Shown here in pieces: positions 26,801 to 37,979 of a stretch of DNA of 64,000 nt. Location of the stretch: assembly GCA_002104945.1 (NCBI GenBank), contig MCFH01000023.1:620001-684000 (forward strand). The letters run 5' to 3'. The notes beneath the pieces are model-generated. The model searched no databases. It was not told the origin of the DNA and saw only the letters and a program-made list of their open reading frames with translations. Positions within the stretch are counted from its first letter, which is position 1. The number at the start of each line of letters is the position of its first letter. The stretch is from Piromyces finnis. Taxonomy: Eukaryota > Neocallimastigomycota > Neocallimastigomycetes > Neocallimastigales > Neocallimastigaceae. A program made the position numbers and the translations under genes.

Positions 26801-29493
26801 TTTTTCCATTTAAATAATAAAATCAAAGTTTTTAAAGTTAATTCCTAAATTAGGCAATTTTTCAAATTAGCTTTTTTTTTTAGAAATTTATTTTTTATGG
26901 AATTTCTATTTTATATCAATTAAAGTTTTATTAAAAAAATTGAAATTTAATTAATTATAAATGATATGGATGTTACATTTGAAAAATAGAGGAAGAGGAA
27001 TTAAACTGATTTGAATTTGAAAATAATAATAAAAAAAGGTGTAAACTAATTATAGATATTATTAATTATTATGAAACTTTGTGCTAAAAAACATCAAATT
27101 ATATAGTATATCAATAAAAATTAGTATTTTAATATTAATTATGGTTCTAATGTTATTTATTGTGCTTTTATTTTAATAAATAAAAAAAAAGTACATATAT
27201 TAATTTGTTATAAAAATAGTTTAGAATGGTATTTTAAAGAATTTCGAAATATATATATATATTTACTTTTATAAATTACAAAGAATTCGGATTATATATA
27301 TTTTTTTTAAAAAACAAAGTTAGAAGTTATATTAATATAAATGTGTGGATTATTTTTAAATAAGAATTTGAATAATTAATATAAATATATTAACATATCT
27401 AAATATATAAATATTGATTAATGAATTTATTTCATTTTAATTTTATATCAATGTTGGATTTAAAGGTATTATTAATGATCTTTTTTGAATTCAAAAAAAA
27501 AAAAAAAAAAAAAAAAATAATATAAGTCAGTAATTAATTATAAAAAAATGAAAAACTTTTTTTTTGCCTTTTAGTTAATATATATAATTTATAAGGTAAA
27601 ATATTCAAGATTTAAACAAAAAAAGAAAATATTTTTTAAAATGTTCTATTATAACCTCAAACAATTAAGTAACTAAAGGTAATAGAACTTTTTTTTAAAT
27701 ATGTTCATTAAAAGGTAATAATAACAGAATAATAGAATAATAGTTTTCGTTCTTTTGCAAAAAACTTAATTATTTTTATAACTATTAAAGCTTTAAAAAA
27801 GTTTTAAGATATTTCTTCAGAAAAAAAAACAACTTTTTTTTTCAAAGTTATTTTTTTAATTACATATAATTCATTTTGTATAAGAGATGTAATATATTTA
27901 ATGAAAAAAATAAATACTTTACTATTTTTTTAAAAGTTTTATTTAATCATCTTTTTTTTTATTATATATATATAAAAAAAATAGTTTTTCTTTTTATAAA
28001 AAATAGTAAAAGGAGGTTTTCATTGTGTCATCTTAAAGTTAGTGTAATTTTTCTATGCTTAAATCGTTTCTTTTTTGAAAAGTTTTTTAATTAAATAATA
28101 TATGCATTATATATTTTTATTTAAATCACATATATATATATTTTATTTAAATATAATATATTTGAAATATTATTTTTATTCATTATTTATTTGTCATTTT
28201 TTTTTTTTGGAATAATGTATATTTTATATATAGGTATGATATAATATTAGAATATAATAATATATTGTAAAAATAAATATATATTTAACTTTTATAATAT
28301 GTATTAAAACAATTACTATTATATATATTAGTATTAATTATTACAAATTTTAATAAATATATTTTTTAATAATTATATTGGTTATATAATAAAATAATAT
28401 ATTTCTTTATAATCTTACATCATTTTTACAAAGAAAAATAACATATTATAATATATAACAATAAATAATGGTAATAAATAAAATTAATATTTAATATATA
28501 TAATAATAATTTTTGACGTTGTACAAATCTTTTTTAATTACTTTAAAATTATTAAAAAAAATATTTAGCCAAAGAATTGTTATTGGACTAGAATCTTTTT
28601 ATATAGATATTTTAAGCCTAAATCTTTTAAATAATAAATATTAACTTTTTATTTATGATGAACTTCTTTTGTATTTTAAACATTTTAATTATTAGTTTTT
28701 TTTGTTTATTTTAGCAGTAAATTCTATTTAATATAGAGAATAATTAGTAATAAATAACTATAATGACTAGTAAAATTTGTCCATTTAGGAAATGTCATAC
28801 TATTTACAGATTATTTTCTAATTTTCTTCCTTTTTTATAAATATTTATTTTTATAATTATTATTATTTCTTCAAAGCCTTACTAGCATTTTATGAATTTT
28901 TTAATATACTATTCTATATATTAATAAATTAAATAAGAAATGCATATATATATTGAAATATTAATTTTTTTTTTTTTACTATTTTAATATAAAATTAAAT
29001 TATACACTTATTAACATTTCAATTTAATATAAAATTGTATTGATAATAAATTTTTTAATGGAATAATTAAAATGAAATTAATTTATAATAAATAATTAAT
29101 ATATTGTTAAGTGTATTTATCACATATATCTATATTATTTGTAATAAGTTTTTTTTTTTTTTTAAATTTTTTATTTATTTATTTGACTAATTTATGAATA
29201 AAATTTTTCATTATAAAAGAAAATAAAATTCCTAATATTTTCTATTTTTTCTTCACAAATTTATCATTAATTTTGTTTATATTTACATTATATAAAAGAG
29301 AAAAGAATAAAATTTTATAAAAATTTTATTTTTTCATATTCATTTTTATTTTCGCATTCGCACTTAAAACCAACAATAATTAAATTCGCATAATACATTT
29401 TTTCTTTTATAAAAAGAAAAAAAAAAATACATAATTTAATAATAGAATATAATATAGATTTTTATTTATTTATTTAATTTATTATCGTTAAAC
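23643..29493. other. Gene-poor AT-rich region, 5.9 kb
   Basis: Apart from a 48-bp LINE tail near 26138, I see no gene, RNA or repeat. Open frames such as 27876-28094 are Phe/Ile/Lys-rich junk. The promoters of the carrier (-) and the Nab2-like gene (+) lie at its two ends; a short CGCATTCGCAC element at about 29352-29362 stands out in the otherwise AT leader region of the latter. Confidence 0.6.
26138..26185 (-). mobile_element. Solo LINE 3' tail fragment
   Basis: The stretch TTTTTTTAACGGCATCAAAT followed by ATTTTTAAACTTT is the reverse complement of the LINE 3' terminus (TTGATGCCGTT plus poly(A)) seen repeatedly at 32.7-34.4 kb and 39-40.5 kb. Only about 30-45 bp are present, so this looks like an extremely 5'-truncated insertion or a remnant. 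Confidence 0.75.
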
Positions 29494-31044
29494 ATGGCCG
29501 ACGTTGCTACTCAACCAGCTCTTACTGAAGAATCTGTTCCAACTTCTTCTCGTAACAAGGTTAAACAAAGAGTTGCTGATACTGTTAAGAACAAGTTAAC
29601 TCAATTAAACATTGATGATGCTGAAACTCTTTCTAACCGCATTACTGAAATGCTTGCTGAAGGTAATTCTAAGGATAAGCTTAATGAAGAATTAACTAAG
29701 CTTATTGGTGCTGATAAGTTAAAGAGTTCTTTTGTTGAATGGTTATATGGTTACTCCAATGTTTTCTTCCCACCAACTCCAGCTCTTTCTGATAAGGAAG
29801 ATGAATCCGAAGAAAAGACTGAAGGTGTTAAAGGTAACAAAAAATCCAAAAAGAGTAATGATAAAGGTAATTAGCTTTTTTAATTCAAATAAAAAAGACT
29901 TATTCACCTTCTTATTTTACACTCTTTGTCAAAATATATATATATATATAATTTTCGATAGTAAAATATTGGTAATTAAAAATAAAATATTTTTTTTAAA
30001 TACAAAATAGATACTAAGACTAAGAGAAGAGCTTCTCAATCTCGTCGTGCTCGTAGTGGAAGCAAATCTTCTGTTTCTTCTATTGATACTGATAAGAGTG
30101 GCAAGAATAAGAAGCCACTTTCTCCACCAGCTTCTCCATCTCCAGCTCAAGATAAGCAAGCTAAGGAAAAGAACAAGAGAAGATTAAGCCGTTCTGCTTC
30201 TTCTCTTGACCTTGCTAACAAGGTTCAAACTGAAGTTATGGCTCAAGCTATTGCTATTGCTGCTGCTGCTGAATCTAACAATGTTAAACATACTAGAGAA
30301 CGTAGTAGTTCTATTTCTAGTAACCGTAGTGTTGAACGTCGTAATTCATTCAACCGTGAACGCAAGAACTCTATTTCTTCTAATGCTTCTAATAGTGAAC
30401 GTGTCCGCTGTCAATACTGGCCAGAATGTAATCGTGGTGATCAATGTAAATTCTGGCATCCAAAGGAATTATGTAAGAAGTATCCAAACTGCCCAGCTGG
30501 TGATAAGTGTTTATACATTCACCCAGCTTCTCCATCTAACCCACCAAGTCGCCCACAATCTAGCCCATACACAGCTCCATCTAAGCACAACCGTACTAAG
30601 AGTGATGCTTCTTCTGTAATTTCTACTGCTTCTGACAGAAGTGTTATTGAATGTAAATTTGGTGCTAACTGTAACCGTCCAGATTGTAAATACTCCCACC
30701 CAAGTCCAGCTGCTATTGCTGCTCAAATCGCTAAGAAAGCTACTGCTGCTGCCACTGAAACTTTAGAACAAACTAAACAAGAACTTCAAAAGCAATTACA
30801 AGAACAAGCACAATTAAAGGCTAACAATGCTGCTAAAACTCCAGTTAAAACTAATGTTCCATGCCATTTCTTCCCTAACTGTAAGAACCCAGATTGTCCA
30901 TACCAACACCCATCTCCAAGTCAAGCTATTAACACTCTCAAAACTAAACAAAGTAACTCTGAATTTAATGTCCCATGCCGTTACGATGGTAACTGTACTC
31001 GTGCTGATTGTAAATTCATCCACACCAACCGCAAGAATCATTAA
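29494..31044 (+). CDS. Nab2/ZC3H14-type nuclear poly(A)-binding CCCH zinc-finger protein
   Basis: Two exons, 29494-29866 and 30011-31044, join in phase 1 (donor GGTAAT, acceptor ATAG) to give 468 residues. The N-terminal helical region (about 25-90, with EWLYGYSN) resembles the PWI-like fold of Nab2. A Lys/Ser/Arg-rich middle contains RRRLSRS-like and RSSS segments. Five zinc fingers follow from residue 258: two C-x5-C-x5-C-x3-H (CQYWPECNRGDQCKFWH and CKKYPNCPAGDKCLYIH), then three C-x5-C-x4-C-x3-H, the spacing typical of Nab2/ZC3H14 rather than of TTP-type fingers. Expected role: binding polyadenosine RNA in the nucleus, poly(A) length control and mRNA export. Codons often end in C and favour one synonymous form, unlike the AT-ended neighbours, which suggests strong expression. 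Confidence 0.92.
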
Positions 31045-32384
31045 ATAATTTAACATTTATTATTGAAACAAAACTATAGTTATGAACTTTATCTATTATT
31101 TATTAAAAGATTAATTAATATAGAAATGATTTTAAGTATTATTAATAAAAAAGTATCTTAAATTTTATACAATGAAAATAGTATAAAATAATTAAGAAGT
31201 AAAATATTTAAAATCAATAAATAATGATAAAGCATAATTTATAGAATCTTTTAATTATATTAAAATACAATCATTAAATAATTCAAATTAACACTAATTA
31301 TAAAAATGACATTTAATACAATCAATTAATTTTAATAGACATTTAATAATACTTTTTTTTTATAAAAAATCAAATAAGTAAAATATAAACAATTAATTTT
31401 AAAACATAAAATATAGAATAATTATTAAAAGTAAAATTAAATTAATATTTCAAGAAAATCATAGAATAATTAAAATATAATAAGGATCCTAATTAAAATG
31501 AAAATATAGTAATTTATTTAAAGAAAAACAAAGAAAGTATAAAAAATGTTGAAAAATAGTCAAAAATGATCATTTAAATCTTTTAAAATCAATTTACTAC
31601 GCATAATACTATTCAACACACGCGGTTATATTTTTTTTTAATATTTAAATATAAAGTAAATTTTATATAAATATTATAATTAGTTAAAAACAAAAAAATT
31701 AATTTAATATTAAAAGAGGTAAAGTTTTTATTAAATCAAACTATAATAGAATGAAGAAAATAATTTTTAATCGATAAAACATGGAGGATCTTGAAAAATA
31801 ATTTTTCTATTGAATGAATCTCTAGAGTATAGGAAAATTATTTTAATGAATAAAAGTGTCCCATCAAATCAAATTATCAACATAAATTCAAAATCTAAAC
31901 AAAATAATTCAAAAAATGAACAAAATTAACAAAAGAATTACAAAAATTAAATAATGAAAATCAAAATCCATTAAAAATATTTTCTTTAAAATACCTTTGC
32001 AATAGCGCAACATCAAAATAAAAGATACTATTAAATATTAAAATAATTAAACAACAATAATAAAACTTTACTTTTTTTTTATTTTATTAATTTATTTATT
32101 TACTATTAAAATTAATTATAATATAGTTATATAGATTAAATAAAATATTTAAAATATTTAATATTTCTAATTTTAAATGTAAAATAATTTTTTATTAAAT
32201 AAAATGTAATATAATTAAATATATATAAAACTTTTATATTCAAAGGTTTATAAAATAAAAGTGTTTTTTTTTTTTATTAATTTTGTAATATTCTTAGTGT
32301 AAATTATTTTGATTTTCTTTTACTTTTTATTTCATAATTAAACGGTCCAAATAAATAAAAATAAACAGGTAAATAGTTTCCGAT
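31045..32384. other. AT-rich spacer
   Basis: About 1.3 kb after the Nab2-like gene. No gene or RNA recognised; ends where the LINE-derived block begins. Confidence 0.6.
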
Positions 32385-32758
32385 CATGCCTTTTGTTATT
32401 GACCAGCAATAGTCAATGCTTAAAAGGTTTAGAGCAACACCCAAGAGCGTCAACGCTGAAGAAACAGTAAGACAGGCCAGGAGGGCCAGCGCAACCAATG
32501 GAGATCATAATTTTGTCCCATGATAAAATTTTGATCTTTGGCTCGGTGTCCCATTGGAAGTCAAATACAATTATTATACTTTAGTATGATAGTGGCTTTC
32601 TTACTTTAATTAAAATTACTAGAATACATTATACCCAATTTTTATTCATTTGTGTTTATTTAAACATATTTTTTTTATTTTTATTTTATTTTAATTTTTA
32701 TATTTCATGTATTATAATTTTAATTAAATTAATAATAAAGTTTAAAATATTTGATGCC

Positions 32759-32801
<43 letters not shown>
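32385..32801 (+). mobile_element. LINE 3' end, 5'-truncated copy with poly(A)
   Basis: Begins within the end of a LINE open frame (AGACAGGCCAGGAGGGCCAG, then AATGGAGATCATAATTTTGT), passes through the 3'UTR and ends at GATGCCGTT plus 40 A. The coding part matches the segments at 33959-34101 and, on the - strand, 39370-39480 and 39940-40050. The frame is damaged here (stop codons before the end). Confidence 0.9.
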
Positions 32802-32806
<5 letters not shown>

Positions 32807-33011
32807 TTGGAAGTCAAATACAATTATTATACTTTAGTATGATAGTGGCTTTCTTACTTTAATTAAAATTACTAGAATACATTATACCCAATTTTTATTC
32901 ATTTGTGTTTATTTAAACATATTTTTTTTATTTTTATTTTATTTTAATTTTTATATTTCATGTATTATAATTTTAATTAAATTAATAATAAAGTTTAAAA
33001 TATTTGATGCC

Positions 33012-33057
<46 letters not shown>

Positions 33058-33262
33058 TTGGAAGTCAAATACAATTATTATACTTTAGTATGATAGTGGC
33101 TTTCTTACTTTAATTAAAATTACTAGAATACATTATACCCAATTTTTATTCATTTGTGTTTATTTAAACATATTTTTTTTATTTTTATTTTATTTTAATT
33201 TTTATATTACATGTATTATAATTTTAATTAAATTAATAATAAAGTTTAAAATATTTGATGCC

Positions 33263-33308
<46 letters not shown>

Positions 33309-33513
33309 TTGGAAGTCAAATACAATTATTATACTTTAGTATGATAGTGGCTTTCTTACTTTAATTAAAATTACTAGAATACATTATACCCAATTTTTAT
33401 TCATTTGTGTTTATTTAAACATATTTTTTTTATTTTTATTTTATTTTAATTTTTATATTACATGTATTATAATTTTAATTAAATTAATAATAAAGTTTAA
33501 AATATTTGATGCC

Positions 33514-33567
<54 letters not shown>
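32549..33567 (+). repeat. Tandem array of four LINE 3'UTR-poly(A) modules, period about 251-253 bp
   Basis: The unit starts at TCCCATTGGAAGTCAAATAC and ends at GATGCCGTT plus poly(A). Starts are at 32549, 32802, 33053 and 33304; A runs are 40, 38, 38 and 51 nt. Each of units 2-4 starts at the same internal base immediately after the previous poly(A). Units 1 and 2 have TATTTCATG where units 3 and 4 have TATTACATG; otherwise they appear identical. Confidence 0.95.
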
Positions 33568-33569
<2 letters not shown>

Positions 33570-34336
33570 ATAAAATTTTGATCTTTGGCTCGGTGTCCCA
33601 TTGGAAGTCAAATACAATTATTATACTTTAGTATAATGTTCATCGGGGTCTCATGTTCCATATGTAGAGGGTCTCGCGGCTTTTTTTACTAAAATAATCC
33701 TATCATTAGTAGCTCTATGAAGCTATTTTTTGATAGGTTTAGTAAGACACCTAACGTAATCAAATCCGGTGAATATTAATGTGTATGATTATTCTAGTGT
33801 GTGCAGTAAAATATTTAAATTCCTTCTTGGGGGAAGAAGTTTTAACAATATTAATTACAATTCAAGGGAATGGAAAGAACTTTGTAAGCGTCAGATTCAA
33901 TCTGGTACTAACGAAGGAACACCATTCTTGACGGTAACAACCGCGGAACTTCTAACCAAAATCATGCCTTTTGCTATTGGCCAGCAATGGTCAATGTTCG
34001 AAAGGTTTGAAGCAACATCCAAGAGCGTCAATGCTGAAGAAACAGTAAGACAGGCCAGGAGGGCCAGCGCAACCAATGGAGATCATAATTTTGTTCCATG
34101 ACAAAATTTTGATCTTTGGCTCGGTGTCCCATTGGAAATCAAATACAATTATTATACTTTAGTATGATAGTGGCTTTCTTACTTTAATTAAAATTACTAG
34201 AATACATTATACCCAATTTTTATTCATTTGTGTTTATTTAAACATATTTTTTTTATTTTTATTTTATTTTAATTTTTATATTACATGTATTATAATTTTA
34301 ATTAAATTAATAATAAAGTTTAAAATATTTGATGCC

Positions 34337-34374
<38 letters not shown>
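33568..34374 (+). mobile_element. LINE fragment with intact C-terminal coding segment, 3'UTR and poly(A)
   Basis: Starts directly after the fourth poly(A), first with a short 3'UTR piece (to about 33630), then switches to a different GC-richer segment (33631-33768), then carries an open frame, then the standard 3'UTR and a 35-nt A run ending at 34374. The junction inside suggests two elements fused or nested. Confidence 0.8.
33769..34101 (+). pseudogene. C-terminal part of a LINE open reading frame
   Basis: A 110-codon open frame whose last 50 codons recur in three other damaged copies in this window. It contains SREWKELCKRQIQ, TPFLTVTTAELLTKIMPFAIGQ and VRQARRASATNGD. There is no reverse transcriptase or zinc knuckle in it, so it is the end of a larger LINE protein (ORF1-like or the tail of ORF2). 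The same start region is seen on the - strand near 40190, where it is preceded by Asn/Ser-rich coding sequence, showing the ATG here is probably internal to a longer original frame. Confidence 0.6.
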
Positions 34375-34377
<3 letters not shown>

Positions 34378-34622
34378 AACGTAATCAAGAGCGCCGACGT
34401 CGTACCGATATGGCAAAGGAACATTTCCAATGTTCCGTACACAGGGTTCAATGTTAGTATTTCCTCAAATTCGAATGTAAACATTATGAACTCATGGGAG
34501 AGTTTAGTGGACACCACACTATCATACCTGATGTTACTTCTTTTTTTTATTTCATTTAATTTATTGAGTAGGGACCAATCCCACACAGTACAAATTGCAG
34601 AGTTCATTGAACTTTTATGCAA
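34375..34622 (+). mobile_element. Retroelement fragment of unknown position
   Basis: A normal-composition block after the poly(A). It opens with CCTAACGTAATCAA, also present at 33750, and contains a CGACGTCG-centred block shared with the SINE tail at 1695-1716. It may be an internal LINE segment. No protein recognised. Confidence 0.55.
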
Positions 34623-34816
34623 CTTAAATAATTATTTTATATTTTTTTATATTTATATTTTTATTTATATATTTTATTATTTTTATTTATTATTTATTAT
34701 ATCAATATCAATATGTATTATCACCTAATATTATGTAATATCACTAATTAAATAAGTAAATAAATAAAAGATGTGTATTTTCTTCCTAGTCTAAAAAAAA
34801 AAAAAAAAAAAAAAAT

Positions 34817-34876
34817 ACTTTAGTATAATAGTGGCTTTCTTACTTTAATTAAAATGACTGGAATACATTATACCCG
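34817..34876 (+). mobile_element. LINE subfamily-B 3'UTR fragment
   Basis: About 60 bp after an A run (34792-34816), reading TACTTTAGTATAATAGTGGC and on to ATGACTGGAATACATTATACCC. These variants match the - strand copies at 39.2-39.9 kb, not the adjacent + strand array (which has GTATGATAG and TTACTAGAATAC). It is joined directly to reverse transcriptase sequence. Confidence 0.75.
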
Positions 34877-36590
34877 AATTTTACAAAGCATTAATTCCAT
34901 CAAGTAATGGTTCTAATAATGCTACAGTTTATAATTCTTCCAGTAATATCACTTCAGATAATGATGCTTATGGTTTAAATTTTATTCTTAAATTATTCAA
35001 CCGTATTTGGGATGGAGATTTTCTCAGCTCTTGGAATGAATCCAGTATTGTTTCCATTCCTAAGAAGGGAGATTTGACAGATTGTAATAACTATCGAGGT
35101 ATATCACTTATCAATAATGGTATTAAGTTGATTTCCAAAATTGTCACCACTAGAATCTCAGAATATGGTCTAAAGAATAATTTCATTAGACCTGAACAAT
35201 TTGGTTTTCGAAAAAAAGGAAGAAAGTATCAATCTTTTCATTTCAATCCAAGAAATATGTCGTAGACGTCAATTAGATAATAAAGAGACATATTTGGTCA
35301 TTTTAGATCTCAGGAAAGCATATGATTCAGTCCCAATCGGTAATATTATTCATAAACTAGATTGTTTAGGAATTAGAGGTAAGAGTTTTCAATTCATCAA
35401 AAGATTTATATTTAACACTTAAGGCTAATGTCAAATTAGATGATCAATTCTCGAAATCTTTTGATATAAAGAAAAGAGTCCGTCAAGATTGCCAACTTTC
35501 TCCTATTCTTTTTAATCTCATTATTAATGATATTTTTAAAAAGGTGTGAAGATCTCAGAATTAGTTTAGGAGGCATTCGATGCTGTGATGGACTATCAAG
35601 ATGATGCTTAAAAAAATTGCTAAAGAGAGTTAATGAAATGGAATTTGATATCCAGAAATGTTCAACTATGGTGATTCGTCTTGAATCAGTAGAAAATCGG
35701 AACAAGAAAGATCCAACATTTTACTTAACAGGAAAACCCATTCCAACTACTGATTGCTACACTTATCTTGGTGTTCCATTTGATAAGAATCTGTCCCTTA
35801 AACCAGTTATTAAAGCTCTTAATAACAAGGTTTTGAAAGGACTTTTCTCAGTTAGTAAATTCTTAAGAAATCCTAGTATTCCTATTCCTTTCAAAAAGCT
35901 AGTACTTAACTCCCAAATGATCAGCAGAGTTTCATACTTTGCACCATTACCCAACAAAGTTAGGTCTAGGATTGCTCAGAAACATATTACCAAAGGAATA
36001 TGATGGGTTGCAGGAGTTCATAAAGCTGTATTGTTTATATCTTTATACTTTATTTCAAAGTATTTGAATATTCCTCCATTGTCAGCCAAATGCGCATTAG
36101 CTCAGGTTAGATGTTTTAACAAGTTGAAAAACTCAAATTGTATTATCTCAAAACTTGTCAACATTCCTAAATTTAGAAAATATACATGGTATAAATCAAG
36201 TAGGAAATTTGATAAAAAAATTAAAAGAAACATGAAGATGTTAAAGCAGTTATAAACTTTTATTGGAAAGATCTCAAAGGAAATTCAATCAAAGCCCAAA
36301 ATAATGATGATAATAAATTTATAGAAACTAAAGATTTTACTAAATTATGATATGAGTATCGAGAGTTTGCCTATGGTTTCTACTGGCTATTGAAAGCAAA
36401 AAGCAGATACAAGTTGAATACTAAAGTTGCAAAAGCTGCTAAATTTGTTGATCCAGTTTGTCCTATCTACTGTCCATGTTGCAACAGTAGAGATCAAAGT
36501 ATTAAACATTAGTTATTAGATTGTTCAACTTTTAGAGATATCCGTATTAAATATTACAATTCCATAGTCCAACTATTAATTTTTTTTTAG
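34877..36590 (+). pseudogene. Broken non-LTR retrotransposon reverse transcriptase
   Basis: Reading across three frames shows a LINE ORF2: a linker starting PEFYK, RT blocks with IVSIPKKGD, CNNYRGISLI, RPEQFGFRKKG, then after a frameshift near 35200-35265 LVILDLRKAYDSV and LGIRG, then another shift with QLSPILFNLIINDIF near 35490-35540. The region where the catalytic A/YxDD block should lie (about 35560-35610) is scrambled or deleted. A further frame (35617-36003) carries the thumb-like C-terminal part, followed by more stops and a CPCC zinc-knuckle motif at about 36471-36535 with an in-frame TAG. No full-length product is possible. It is bounded by an AAT microsatellite downstream. The clade (Tad, L1-like or other) cannot be fixed by eye. 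Confidence 0.9.
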
Positions 36591-36615
36591 CCAAAGTAAT
36601 TTCAACAGTCTTATT

Positions 36616-36759
<144 letters not shown>

Positions 36760-37040
36760 TAAAAGAAAAAAAATACTTAATTTCTCAATATAGAAAGATA
36801 TTTGAGTTAAGATTAAAATGTCTATATTAATAATTGTGTAACTATTGTTAAATAAACTAAAAAAAAATAAACATTATTGAAAAAAAAACTAATCTTTATA
36901 ATGGAAGTAAAACAGTTAATTTTTATTAATTTTTATTAATTATGAATTATCAATTTAAATCATTTGATGCTCAAATAGTTTTTTTTACAAACTTTTTTTT
37001 TCCTTCAAATATAGGAATTATTTAGATTATATGTATTCAT

Positions 37041-37160
37041 TGAAATTATATGAATTGTTATTGTTATAAATAATAATACTTTCTAACTATTTTTGTGTAT
37101 TGAAATTATATGAATTGTTATTGCTATAAATAATAATACTTTCTAACTATTTTTGTGTAT
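37041..37160. repeat. Tandem 60-bp duplication
   Basis: Two 60-bp copies, 37041-37100 and 37101-37160, both opening TGAAATTATATGAATTGTTA and differing at one base (TTGTTAT versus TTGCTAT). Confidence 0.95.
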
Positions 37161-37161
37161 C

Positions 37162-37230
37162 TGTCCATGTTGTGGTCATGATGAACAATCTATTTATTAT
37201 TGGATTTTAGAATTTTCTGTATTTATTTAA
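37162..37230 (+). pseudogene. Second LINE zinc-knuckle fragment
   Basis: Encodes CPCCGHDEQSIYYWILEFS then a stop, matching in layout the CPCC...QSI motif near 36471. This is a separate, diverged LINE C-terminus; nothing upstream of it is recognisable beyond the 60-bp duplication. Confidence 0.55.
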
Positions 37231-37256
37231 TCGGGATTTATTGGCAATATTTTTAT

Positions 37257-37290
<34 letters not shown>

Positions 37291-37979
37291 TTAGATATAA
37301 AAATTTGTTTGTCTCCTACTAATTTTCTGAAAGGTATATAAGAAAAATTATTAATAGCTATTCTTTTATATTTCTTCATAATATAATTATAATTTGTAAT
37401 AAACAATAAACTATTAAATTGTATGGTGGAACAAAAAAATTTAAATGAATAATAATGTTTCAACTGTATTTCATACAATATAGCAATTCCTATTATTAAT
37501 AACATTATAAAATTACTTTTTGATAGGCTAAATAAAATACTTTGCCTAATTAAGAACAAGGACATCGTATTAATATAACAAAAGAAAATTATAAATATTC
37601 TGTATGCAGGATATAATATTATGAGTTTTACAAATGAAAGCATTAATGATATTATAGGAGAGAGTTTAATGGAGGTTACAAAGTTTTCTTAGAAAATAAA
37701 TTTTAAATATACATATATATAATATAGATTTTAGTATTCATTAGTGACTAATAAAGTTATATACTTTTTTTTTTTTTTACTTTAAATGCATAATTTTAAA
37801 TATTCTATAGAAACCTGAATACTAATTATTAAGTTAATATTATTAACAAATATAAATATATGTAATTGTGAATATAAAATTATTTTAATTTTATAATAAT
37901 ATATTATAAAAATAATAGTAACTTTATGTAACATTTTTTTTAAAGTTTAAAATTATATATTTTAATTGGGGTAGTGATG

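Noticed and set aside
27876..28094. 72-codon frame with Cys and Lys
   Set aside because: Composition is that of random AT-rich DNA; no splice or start context supports a gene.
32549..33567. CRISPR-like or centromeric satellite array
   Set aside because: The period of about 251 bp and poly(A) in every unit identify LINE 3' ends; there are no short repeats with unique spacers.
34338..34622. 94-codon - strand frame ending in a Phe run
   Set aside because: The Phe run is the antisense of a LINE poly(A) tail; the rest is antisense of a retroelement fragment.
37227..37643. 138-codon - strand frame, hydrophobic
   Set aside because: Contains an antisense T run read as Lys and Ile/Phe/Leu junk; no domain recognised.
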